A DNA stretch of 53,487 nucleotides from an uncultured Oscillospiraceae bacterium (lineage in GTDB: Bacteria; Bacillota; Clostridia; Oscillospirales; Oscillospiraceae). Shown here piece after piece: positions 7,930-14,824 of the stretch; positions within the stretch are counted from its first letter, which is position 1; each line of letters opens with the position of its first letter. The notes under the pieces were generated by a model that was given only the letters and a program-made list of their open reading frames with translations, did not search any database and had not been told where the DNA came from. The position numbers and the translations under genes were made by a program. The DNA is taken from the NCBI GenBank assembly GCA_934511165.1, contig CAKSWA010000008.1:1-53487 (forward strand), read 5' to 3'.

Positions 7930-8473
7930 GGCGCGCCAGCTTCTGGCGCTGCGCGAATTCGGCGTGGAGGATGAGCGCATCTTCACCGACCGGCAATCCG
8001 GAAAGGACTTTGACCGCCCGGCCTACCGTCGGCTCGTGCGGCGGCTGCGCCCCGGCGACACGCTGGCCGTCAAATCCATTGACCGGTTAGGGCGGAACTA
8101 CCGCGAAATTTTGGAGCAATGGCGAATTCTCACACACGAGCGGCGCGTCGGCGTCGTGGTGCTGGATATGCCGCTGCTCGATACGCGGCAGGAGCGCGAT
8201 CTCGCCGGAACGTTGACGGCGGATATCGTTTTGCAGCTTCTCAGCTATGTGGCAGAAACGGAGCGTGTCTTAATCCGCCAACGGCAGGCCGAGGGCATTG
8301 CCGCCGCACGGGCGCGCGGGCAGACGTTCGGCCGCCCGCGGCTGGAAGTTCCGCCCGCATTCGCGGAGGTATACCGCCGCTGGAATAGCGGCGAGATGAG
8401 TTCGCGTGCCGCGGCAGAGCGGTTGGGCATATCGCAGCCGACGTTCCTGCGCTGGGTGCGCGAAACGCCGTAG
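7880..8473 (+). CDS. Serine recombinase, resolvase/invertase family
   Basis: A 197-residue site-specific recombinase. ATG 7880 follows a GGAGG site. The N-terminal catalytic domain shows GYARVSTREQN with nucleophile Ser11, then DRQSGKDFDRP, LAVKSIDRLGRNYREI and the ERVLIRQRQAEGIAAAR helix. GRPRLE and a C-terminal helix-turn-helix (SSRAAAERLGISQPTFLRWV) finish the protein. This is the compact Tn3-resolvase/Hin-invertase plan, not the large integrase type. No transposase is visible nearby. Its position beside a pilus operon raises the possibility of DNA inversion controlling surface structures, but equally it could be a remnant of a mobile element. Confidence 0.92.
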   Translation: MAQIFGYARVSTREQNEARQLLALREFGVEDERIFTDRQSGKDFDRPAYRRLVRRLRPGDTLAVKSIDRLGRNYREILEQWRILTHERRVGVVVLDMPLLDTRQERDLAGTLTADIVLQLLSYVAETERVLIRQRQAEGIAAARARGQTFGRPRLEVPPAFAEVYRRWNSGEMSSRAAAERLGISQPTFLRWVRETP

Positions 8474-8474
8474 G

Positions 8475-9356
8475 TCACGCCATGCGGCGCAGCTTTTCAA
8501 AGCGGCACTCCGTCCAGAGCTCCAGCCCAAGGGGGAGAAGGCACAGAAAGGCGTAGCCTACCGCAGAGGCGGCGGCGAGGCCGTTCAGCGGCTTCCAGAG
8601 AATGACCGGGTCGTAGAACATCTCCGTCGCGCCGAGGATGGCGCCCATGCCGGTCAGAATGATGCCGGAAAAGAGCGCGATGACGAACGCGCGGTCGCGG
8701 TTATCAAAGCGATAAATAGAAAACGCCGTCCGGCCGCGGAGTGCACTTCCCCGGCTCTTCATGGAGTCCGCCTCCAGCGCGAGCGCCTGAATGAGCCAAG
8801 TGATCAGCATGGAGAAAATGCGAAGGCAATGCACAAACCGTTCCCAGACATTCCCTTGATTACTGCCCCGGCCGATGCCCTTTTGGGCGAGATCAATGCG
8901 CACGGCCTCGCGGTTCAGGCGCGGGATGAGCCGCAGCAGTATCGTAAGAAAGAGCGCGAGCCGCGGGCTCACACGCCCGAAGAGATACACGACCTTGTCG
9001 GACGACACGACGCGGAAGAGAGCGCTGCACCACATACACACGCACGCCGCACGCACGCCGAGCACAAGACCGTACACAAGGCTCTCCGCCGTCATGCTGT
9101 TCCCGATGAAGTTCTGCCGCAGCACGGTCACGCCGAAGTGATGGTTCCCGACGTAGCAGAGCGCAAAAACCAAAACGAGCGGCACGAGACAGAGGTCAAA
9201 CACAAGCGCGCGCCGTCCACCCCGCCGGATGCTGTAGGCAAACGCGGCGGCGCAGGCGATGGCAAGAAACACCGGGTGCGAGAACGCGATACTGCCATAG
9301 AGCACGGCGGTAAAAAAGATGAAATTTACCGCCGGATGGCAGAACTCAAAGCCCAT
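8475..9356 (-). CDS. ECF transporter transmembrane component EcfT (second copy)
   Basis: A 293-residue polytopic membrane protein, the last gene of the ECF importer operon. It begins with the EcfT signature HPAVNFIFF, has several hydrophobic segments in its first 130 residues, and carries the coupling-helix motifs RLIPRLNREA and ALEADSMKSRG that contact the ATPases. C-terminal membrane helices follow. The start overlaps the stop of the S-component gene by 11 bp, and GGGGGAAG precedes it. Two EcfT genes in one operon is unusual. EcfT normally links one S component to the ATPase pair, so this copy may form a second complex or a heterodimeric scaffold. Confidence 0.9.
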   Translation of the reverse strand: MGFEFCHPAVNFIFFTAVLYGSIAFSHPVFLAIACAAAFAYSIRRGGRRALVFDLCLVPLVLVFALCYVGNHHFGVTVLRQNFIGNSMTAESLVYGLVLGVRAACVCMWCSALFRVVSSDKVVYLFGRVSPRLALFLTILLRLIPRLNREAVRIDLAQKGIGRGSNQGNVWERFVHCLRIFSMLITWLIQALALEADSMKSRGSALRGRTAFSIYRFDNRDRAFVIALFSGIILTGMGAILGATEMFYDPVILWKPLNGLAAASAVGYAFLCLLPLGLELWTECRFEKLRRMA

Positions 9357-10047
9357 CGTCTTCCCCCATCCCGTATTGGAGCTTCACGCGGTCGAGCTTT
9401 TCGAGCAGGGGCTTGCCGAAAAGGAGCATCGTGAGCAGCGTGCAGAGCCCCTGACTCAGATTGACCGGGAAGCCGGATACATAGAGCGGCCACGCCGTCT
9501 GCGCGTTGATGACCGGCAGCGTGAGAAACACGGTGCAGGTGTCGAGCAGCGGCCCGACGAACAGCAGCACGGCGAGAAAGCCGAAGATGCCCATTACAAG
9601 GGGCTTTTTCGGCAGACGGTTTTTGGCAAACAGGAACCCGGCGAGCATGCCGCCCGCACCGTAGGCAAACATCTGCCACGGCGTATACGCACCCTGTCCA
9701 TAGAAAAAGTTGCTCGCGAGTGCGCTGACCGCGCCCACCATAAAGCCCGCCTCCGGCCCGAACGCGATGCCGGAGAGCATGATAATGGCAAAGATCGCCT
9801 TGAAGTGCGGCAGCGGGATCACCACGCGCGCGGCTACGGCCAGCGCGGAGAGCACCGCGATCACTACAAGCTCGCGTGCCTGCGGCTTCCGGCTTTCAAA
9901 CGCCAGCAGGAACGGCACGATCAGCTCCGCGATCACGAGCGTGCTCGTAATGTAGTAGCTTCGCCCGGGTAGATGCATGCCGAAATAGAGCGTCAGCGGA
10001 ATCACAGCAAAGAACTCCGCAAGCATGGCGATGTGGGATTTTTTCAT
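9346..10047 (-). CDS. ECF transporter substrate-binding S component
   Basis: A 233-residue membrane protein with about six hydrophobic segments, starting at ATG 10047 behind a GGGGGAGC site and one base after the ATPase stop codon. The small, very hydrophobic core with the segment HFKAIFAIIMLSGIAFGPEAG is typical of S components, the membrane-embedded vitamin binders of ECF importers. The exact S family cannot be read off the sequence with certainty. The DUF4430 protein in the operon and the neighbouring cobalamin riboswitch point to a corrinoid or a precursor as substrate. Confidence 0.85.
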   Translation of the reverse strand: MKKSHIAMLAEFFAVIPLTLYFGMHLPGRSYYITSTLVIAELIVPFLLAFESRKPQARELVVIAVLSALAVAARVVIPLPHFKAIFAIIMLSGIAFGPEAGFMVGAVSALASNFFYGQGAYTPWQMFAYGAGGMLAGFLFAKNRLPKKPLVMGIFGFLAVLLFVGPLLDTCTVFLTLPVINAQTAWPLYVSGFPVNLSQGLCTLLTMLLFGKPLLEKLDRVKLQYGMGEDDGL

Positions 10048-10048
10048 A

Positions 10049-11701
10049 TCAGCTCCCCCTGTTTTTCCGGTAAAGGTCGATGACGTCCTCCGCCGTGACG
10101 GCCATGTTGAACACATGGCGGCTCATGCGGTGCGCTGCGGTCGTATAGAAGCTGTTGTTGCCGAAAAACCGGCGCGGCGTATCGGTCGTGAGGATCTGCC
10201 CGTCGAAGAACATGGACACGCGGTCGGCGTACCGGGCGCAGAACTCCACGTCGTGCGACACCATGACGATGGTGATGCCCTGCTTTTTCAGATCGGCGAG
10301 GATCGCGGCGAACGTCTCCTTGAAGAAGCTGTCAATGCCCTTTGTCGGCTCGTCGAGCAGCAGGAGCTTCGGCTCGGTGAGCAGCACCTTCGCGAGCGCG
10401 GCGCGCTGCTGCTCGCCGCCGGAGAGATCGTAGGGGTGGCTCTCGAGCAGCGGCGTGATCTGGCAGAGCTCCGCCGTGCGCGCGATCTTTTCCGCGTCGG
10501 CGGTCATCTCCACGAGGTCCTCCCGCACGGTCTTTTTCACGAACAGGCTCTTGGGATCCTGCGGCAGCATGGCGATGCAGCCGCGGAACAGCTCCTTCGT
10601 GCTGTATTTCTCCATCGGCTTGCCGAAGAGCTTGATTTTCCCTCGGTATGGGCGGCAGATGCCGCAAATGGCTTTGAGCGTTGTGGATTTGCCCGCGCCG
10701 TTGCCGCCGAGAATGGCGGAAATTTCCCCGGCAGGAATCTCCGCGGACACGCCGCGCAGGATGTCCCGGCCATCTTTTTCATACCGGAACCACAGCTCCT
10801 TCAGACTCAGCGCCGGGTCTTCGACCTCCGCCGGAGCGCTCGCGGGTTCGGCCTTGATTTTCGGCGCGGCGGGGAATTCGCCGCTCAGCCAATTCCGTCC
10901 CTGCCGGACGGTCAGCGGGCTTTCTCCAGTGCAGCCCGCGCCGTAAAAGACGCGCACGGGTGTGGGCATGGCGGCGAACATGGGATTCTTCTGCTCAAAG
11001 AGCAGCTGCCCGACGTTCGCGGGCGCGTCGTCCGCGATAATTTTTCCGCTGTCCATCACGACGGCGCGGTCGGCGTATGGGAAAATGTCCTCGAGCCGGT
11101 GCTCGGTGATGATGACGGTCGTGCCGAGCTCGGTGTTGATCTTGCGCACGGTATTGAGAAAATCGCTCGCGGCGATGGGGTCAAGCTGGCTCGTAGGCTC
11201 GTCGAGGATCAGCACCTCCGGCTGCATCGCCATGATGGAAGCGAGATTCAAAAGCTGCTTCTGTCCGCCGGAGAGCGTGGCCACATCGCGGTGGAACCAG
11301 TCCTGAATGCCGAAATAGCAGGCCATTTCCGCCACACGCGTGCGCATGGCCGTCTGGTCGCAGCCGAGACTTTCGAGCCCGAACGCGAGCTCGTGCCAGA
11401 CCTTGTCCGTGACGATCTGATCGTCCGGGTTCTGCATCACAAAGCCGATCTTCGCGGCCTGGTCGCGCTCGGATACCTGCGCGAGCGGCGTGCCGCAGAA
11501 GAGAATCTCGCCGCTGCGTTTGCCGTTCGGCGTGAGCACCGTTTTGAGATGGCGCAGCAGCGTGGTCTTGCCGCTGCCGGAGCGCCCGCAGAGCACGAGA
11601 AATTCCCCCGCGCGGATGCGCAGCGAAACGCCGCCGAGCGAGAGCTTGCCCTTCGCCGCGGCGTGAGAAAAGGTCAGATTCTGGATATCGAAATGTTCCA
11701 T
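10049..11701 (-). CDS. Fused double ATPase of an ECF transporter (EcfA1-EcfA2)
   Basis: A 550-residue protein with two complete ABC ATPase domains. The first has Walker A GRSGSGKT (39-46), Q90, signature LSGGQ (143-147) and Walker B LILDEP (about 164-169). The second has GGNGAGKST (332-340), Q381, LSGGE (426-430) and LLLLDEP (about 446-452). All ATP-binding motifs are intact in both halves. In ECF importers two ATPases drive vitamin uptake through EcfT; here they are one polypeptide joined by a linker of about 60 residues (about 230-295). AAGGAGA precedes the ATG at 11701, and the gene overlaps the end of the first EcfT gene by 28 bp. Confidence 0.95.
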   Translation of the reverse strand: MEHFDIQNLTFSHAAAKGKLSLGGVSLRIRAGEFLVLCGRSGSGKTTLLRHLKTVLTPNGKRSGEILFCGTPLAQVSERDQAAKIGFVMQNPDDQIVTDKVWHELAFGLESLGCDQTAMRTRVAEMACYFGIQDWFHRDVATLSGGQKQLLNLASIMAMQPEVLILDEPTSQLDPIAASDFLNTVRKINTELGTTVIITEHRLEDIFPYADRAVVMDSGKIIADDAPANVGQLLFEQKNPMFAAMPTPVRVFYGAGCTGESPLTVRQGRNWLSGEFPAAPKIKAEPASAPAEVEDPALSLKELWFRYEKDGRDILRGVSAEIPAGEISAILGGNGAGKSTTLKAICGICRPYRGKIKLFGKPMEKYSTKELFRGCIAMLPQDPKSLFVKKTVREDLVEMTADAEKIARTAELCQITPLLESHPYDLSGGEQQRAALAKVLLTEPKLLLLDEPTKGIDSFFKETFAAILADLKKQGITIVMVSHDVEFCARYADRVSMFFDGQILTTDTPRRFFGNNSFYTTAAHRMSRHVFNMAVTAEDVIDLYRKNRGS

Positions 11702-12555
11702 TGAACGGTCTCCTTTATATGTAGAACGGTGGGGATCAGAAGAAATGCGGCGTAGGCGGCAAAGCCGAGCACCGGCAGCCCCCGGAGGGGAGCAATATAG
11801 AGGTCCGGCGTATACGCCGCTTCAGCGTCGCCGAAAGCAAGAACGAGCACCGGCAGCGCGATCTCCAGCGCAAGCAGCAGCCAGTCCGTGCCGGTCATCG
11901 CGTAGCGCTGGAAGCTCGTCCGCTTCGCGCAGCCGTAGCCGCGGCTGCGCATGGAGTCCGCCGTTACGATACCGCCCTCGAGTGCCCACGATGTCAGCGT
12001 ACCGAGCACGGTCATCCCCTCGGCGAGCTTTTCCTTTGTGCCGTCCTGTTCGGAAACGCCCCGCCCGATGGACGCTCTGGCCCCGGCGATCTGCCGGGCC
12101 TTTCGCATCAGATTGGGGATCATGCGCAGCACCATCACGAGCAAAAGCGAGAGCGCCGGAATCAGATTGCCGAAAAGGCTCGTGAACTTGTCGCTTGTCA
12201 GCACGGCGTTATAGCAGCCGAACCAGAGCAGCATATTGACGAACACCGCCGCGAGCGCCGCGCCGTAATAAAGTGCTTCGAGCGTGTACGGGCGGTCAAA
12301 GTAAGTAAAGAGCAGCGTCGCCCCGTATGTATTAAAGAGCGGATTGACCGCCGTGAACACGAGAAACAGGGGAACAAGACCCCCGATGAACCGCCAGCCC
12401 CGCCGCCCATGCAGCAGAAGATAATAAGCCGCGCCGCTGACGACCCCCGCGAGCAGATACGCCGGGTGCTGGTTGAGCATCCCGCCGAGAATGGCGCCGA
12501 GGAAGAACACAAAGTTCACCGCCGGATGGCGCTTGGAAAAGGAGTCTGCTCTCAT
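11674..12555 (-). CDS. ECF transporter transmembrane component EcfT (first copy)
   Basis: A 293-residue integral membrane protein starting at ATG 12555, which overlaps the DUF4430 gene's stop (ATGA). The N-terminus KRHPAVNFVFFLGA is the family signature. The central part carries the cytoplasmic coupling helices RMIPNLMRKA and TADSMRSRGYG, and further membrane helices follow. It shares layout and many positions with the other EcfT in the same operon, suggesting an old duplication. Translation looks coupled throughout this operon. Confidence 0.92.
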   Translation of the reverse strand: MRADSFSKRHPAVNFVFFLGAILGGMLNQHPAYLLAGVVSGAAYYLLLHGRRGWRFIGGLVPLFLVFTAVNPLFNTYGATLLFTYFDRPYTLEALYYGAALAAVFVNMLLWFGCYNAVLTSDKFTSLFGNLIPALSLLLVMVLRMIPNLMRKARQIAGARASIGRGVSEQDGTKEKLAEGMTVLGTLTSWALEGGIVTADSMRSRGYGCAKRTSFQRYAMTGTDWLLLALEIALPVLVLAFGDAEAAYTPDLYIAPLRGLPVLGFAAYAAFLLIPTVLHIKETVQWNISISRI

Positions 12556-13133
12556 TTCACCATGCCTGCCGCGCCGACGTCGTCGCCGAGCCCGGCGCAG
12601 GTGTAGCACCAGACGATTTCCTCGCCGCCCGTGAGCACATAGCTTGAGCAGCCGTAGTTGGGGAACGTGCCGTTGACCTTGTACATCCAGCCGGACTCCG
12701 GCCCGGCGTCGAACTCATAGAGATGGCCGATGCCTTCAATATAATAGCTGTCGTAGAGCGGCGTCCAGCTGTATTCGAGCTGCAGCTCTGCCGCGGCGCA
12801 GACGCGCTGCAATACGCCGAACGCCGTCTCTCCCTCGGCAAAGGATACCGTCGTCTCCGGCAGCATCACGCCGTCGCGCGGGACATAGGGGAGTTTCTCC
12901 TCGCGCAGTGAATCAAGGCTTTGGAGCACGGTGTCGCACCGGATCGTGATGGTGCAGGTGAGTTCCTGCTCCGGCTCGGTCAGTGCATTATCATTCAATT
13001 TTTGTATATGGTACTCCGTGCCGAGCGCGGCAGGGGCGGCGTCCCTTTGGCTGAACGCCCAGAACCCGCCGCCGGCGGCGAGCGCCGCAATGATGAGCAC
13101 CATGATGAGATTGGCGATTTTTTTCTTCTGCAT
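12552..13133 (-). CDS. DUF4430 (transcobalamin-like C-terminal) membrane-tethered protein
   Basis: A 193-residue protein with an N-terminal membrane anchor (about residues 6-28) and an extracellular domain. Residues 60-185 fit DUF4430: DGVMLPETTVSFAEGETAF, then YYIEGIGHLYEFDAG, the hallmark GPESGWMYKVNG, FPNYGCSSY and a closing EIVWCYTC. DUF4430 belongs to the same family as the C-terminal beta domain of transcobalamin and intrinsic factor, which closes over bound B12. It is the first gene of the ECF operon and likely hands substrate to the S component. RBS AAAGGGTGG precedes the ATG. Confidence 0.88.
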   Translation of the reverse strand: MQKKKIANLIMVLIIAALAAGGGFWAFSQRDAAPAALGTEYHIQKLNDNALTEPEQELTCTITIRCDTVLQSLDSLREEKLPYVPRDGVMLPETTVSFAEGETAFGVLQRVCAAAELQLEYSWTPLYDSYYIEGIGHLYEFDAGPESGWMYKVNGTFPNYGCSSYVLTGGEEIVWCYTCAGLGDDVGAAGMVK

Positions 13134-13399
13134 GGGGCAAAACCACCCTTTCTGCTATTTGGCCTTTCCATTTTCGTATCATAGCATAGCTTTTTCGGTT
13201 TTTCTATCCCTTTCTCCGGCATGTTGCGGCGAAAAAAGCACATGATTTTGCCAAACCCGCTCGAAATAATGGTAGACTTTTTGTTTCAAAGGAGCAATCG
13301 AAGATATAGCGATGTATTTGTTTTTTATATACTACATCTTGATATTTTAAAACATACCACAGGTAAAAGGAATTGTCTGCTTTTTGTTTCAGTCACTCA
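13134..13399. other. AT-rich divergent promoter region
   Basis: The spacer between the ECF operon (minus) and the cobalamin riboswitch (plus) is clearly AT-richer than its surroundings and should hold both promoters. On the minus strand a TATGCTATGAT stretch near 13177-13187 could be a -10 for the ECF operon. On the plus strand TTGATA near 13339 and TTGTTT near 13318 are possible -35 elements for the riboswitch transcript. None forms a textbook pair, so these are only candidates. Confidence 0.4.
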
Positions 13400-13660
13400 A
13401 CTGAATAGGTCTGCAAGGACACATAGCCGTCCGCTGTAAAGGCTCAGCAACGAGTCAGGCGCCGGTGAAAAAAGAAAAGGGGTGCGAATCCCCTTGCACG
13501 CACGGTACTGTATGCGTGAGTCCGTACCGAAGCGGCGAAAGCCGTCGGGACGAAAGTCCGCCATTTCGGAGCAAGGCTCCGGGAGAAGGTAGGATACGGG
13601 CGCGGAGAAGCGATTCTCCAGATCGTAAGCCAGAAGAATTATCATGTCCGGGACCATCTG
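13400..13660 (+). promoter_or_regulatory. Cobalamin (B12) riboswitch
   Basis: A structured RNA on the plus strand with the conserved elements of the cobalamin aptamer in order: GCCGGTGAAAA (about 13461), GGTGCGAATCCCC (13480-13493), GCACGCACGGTACTGTATG (13496-13514, matching the core ending in CTACTGT), GCCATTT, GGGAGAAGG (about 13581) and a B12-box-like AAGCCAGAAGA (13627-13637). The aptamer binds adenosylcobalamin or a related corrinoid and normally switches off B12 transport or synthesis genes. It is followed by an intrinsic terminator. It points towards the surface-protein genes, away from the ECF importer. Exact ends are approximate. Confidence 0.87.
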
Positions 13661-13703
13661 ACAGCGGGCGAGCTCTCCGTATGTACAGTAATGAAGACGA
13701 ATC

Positions 13704-13744
13704 CGCTGATCCTTTCCCGCAAGGGAAAGAGGTCGGCGTTTTTT
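13704..13744 (+). terminator. Intrinsic terminator of the cobalamin riboswitch
   Basis: CTTTCCC and GGGAAAG pair around GCAA, the stem extends with wobble pairs to about 15 bp, and six T follow (13739-13744). It lies about 45 nt after the aptamer, which fits a transcription-attenuation expression platform controlling genes from 13852 on. Confidence 0.85.
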
Positions 13745-13851
13745 GTTTTCCGAAGACGGAAAAGGCCGAAAAACTCCCACAGCGGGAATAGCGGCATTTT
13801 CGCGTCTCCGGGCATTGCTATGTCAAAAAACTGTACGAGGAGAGGCACACG

Positions 13852-14304
13852 ATGTCGAACAAAATGACGGCGAAATCGCGCGGCATGCTGAATCAGGCGC
13901 ATATCCAGCAGGTTCTGGCCGAACCGGTGCGAAAGGCCGCGGAGGAGCAATTCGCCCGCGACCACGCGAACGACACGGACGAGAAGCTCTATGCGCTGCT
14001 CAAGGAAATGAAGCGCAAGCAGGGGAAAAACCTCAAGCCCGTGAAAACCGTCGGCCTGCAATACTTTGAAGCGCGGCTCGGCCGCTGGACGGACGTGATG
14101 GGCCGCATCAACCGCGAGCTGGAAGCCGAACAGGCGGAAACGCTCGGCATCTCCGCCGCGGAATGGGAGCTGCTGCGCACCATGCGCCAACTCTCCAGCG
14201 GGCATGTGACCGTCACGGTGAAAAAAGGCGAGATCAAGGCCATCCGCACGCAGGAGCCGCCCCGCGCCGAAACTACCTCCGCCGCCGTCGCCGCGGCTCT
14301 CTGA
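13852..14304 (+). CDS. Small soluble protein with homing-endonuclease-associated-repeat-like segment
   Basis: A 150-residue protein, the first gene after the riboswitch terminator, with GAGGAGAGG upstream of its ATG. No signal peptide or membrane segment is visible. The middle part (about residues 43-85), LYALLKEMKRKQGKNL through VGLQYFEARLGRWTDVM, resembles the short DNA-binding repeat associated with HNH homing endonucleases (a helix, then a FGxW-like motif). The C-terminus is Ala/Thr-rich and looks disordered. It shows no link to B12 metabolism, so being directly behind a B12 riboswitch is unexplained. It could be a regulator, or an unrelated insertion separating the riboswitch from its real targets. 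Confidence 0.55.
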   Translation: MSNKMTAKSRGMLNQAHIQQVLAEPVRKAAEEQFARDHANDTDEKLYALLKEMKRKQGKNLKPVKTVGLQYFEARLGRWTDVMGRINRELEAEQAETLGISAAEWELLRTMRQLSSGHVTVTVKKGEIKAIRTQEPPRAETTSAAVAAAL

Positions 14305-14824
14305 TACCGAAGTCTCCTATTCATATAAGGAAAGAGGATCGGGTATCGGGAAGCGGCGGCTAAGAAACCCCTCAGTCACGGCGCTTTGCGCCGCGCCAGC
14401 TCCCCTGACGAGGGGAGCCAAGATAGTTTTCCGCAAACCCACTTGCCGCCCCTAACAGGGGCCGACTCTCCCCGGCGGGGAGAGATGTCGCCGCAGGCGA
14501 CAGAGAGGGGGGTGGGGGTGGCAAAACCGAAGGTTTTGACGGAAGGGTTTTCCCTCGTAAGGGCTCCCTTGTGTAAAGGGAGCTGTCAGCGAAGCTGACT
14601 GAGGGATTGTTGTCCCTCATCCTATTTCAGCTACACCGGCCACCCGTGCCGTTTTAGCCGGAGATCGTTTTTCGCGGTCTCCGTGCTCGCCCTTTCCCGT
14701 TCCGGTAAAGCCGCCGGGACAAAACAAAGCGCCTCCCTGCCTTCCTCCGCCCTTTACGGACGGAGGAAGGACGAGCGGCGCACGTTCCGAGAGAAATATT
14801 TTTTTAAGGAGGCAACAGACACAC
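14305..14824. other. Non-coding region with a palindromic repeat element and hairpins
   Basis: The first 300 bases are mostly a dispersed repeat (14368-14605). After it come a perfect 10-bp hairpin at about 14739-14769 (CCTTCCTCCG facing CGGAGGAAGG) and an AT-rich stretch, ATATTTTTTT, just before the AAGGAGG of the next gene. A separate promoter for the surface genes could sit here. No ORF is supported. Confidence 0.5.
14368..14605. repeat. Dispersed palindromic repeat, 238 bp, with CCCTCAGTCA ends
   Basis: The element begins CCCTCAGTCA and ends with the exact inverted copy TGACTGAGGG. It contains several nested hairpins (GGCGC..GCGCC, CCCCTGACGAGGGG, CTCTCCCCGGCGGGGAGAG). A related copy lies at 21638. 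Such non-coding palindromic elements recur in intergenic regions of Oscillospiraceae genomes; no transposase is encoded. It resembles a MITE. Confidence 0.75.

Noticed and set aside
10025..11704. Plus-strand frame of 559 codons opposite the fused ATPase
   Set aside because: The minus-strand ATPase has two complete sets of ABC motifs; the plus frame has none.
14368..14620. CRISPR-like array
   Set aside because: Palindromic pieces are present but there are no regularly spaced identical repeats with unique spacers.
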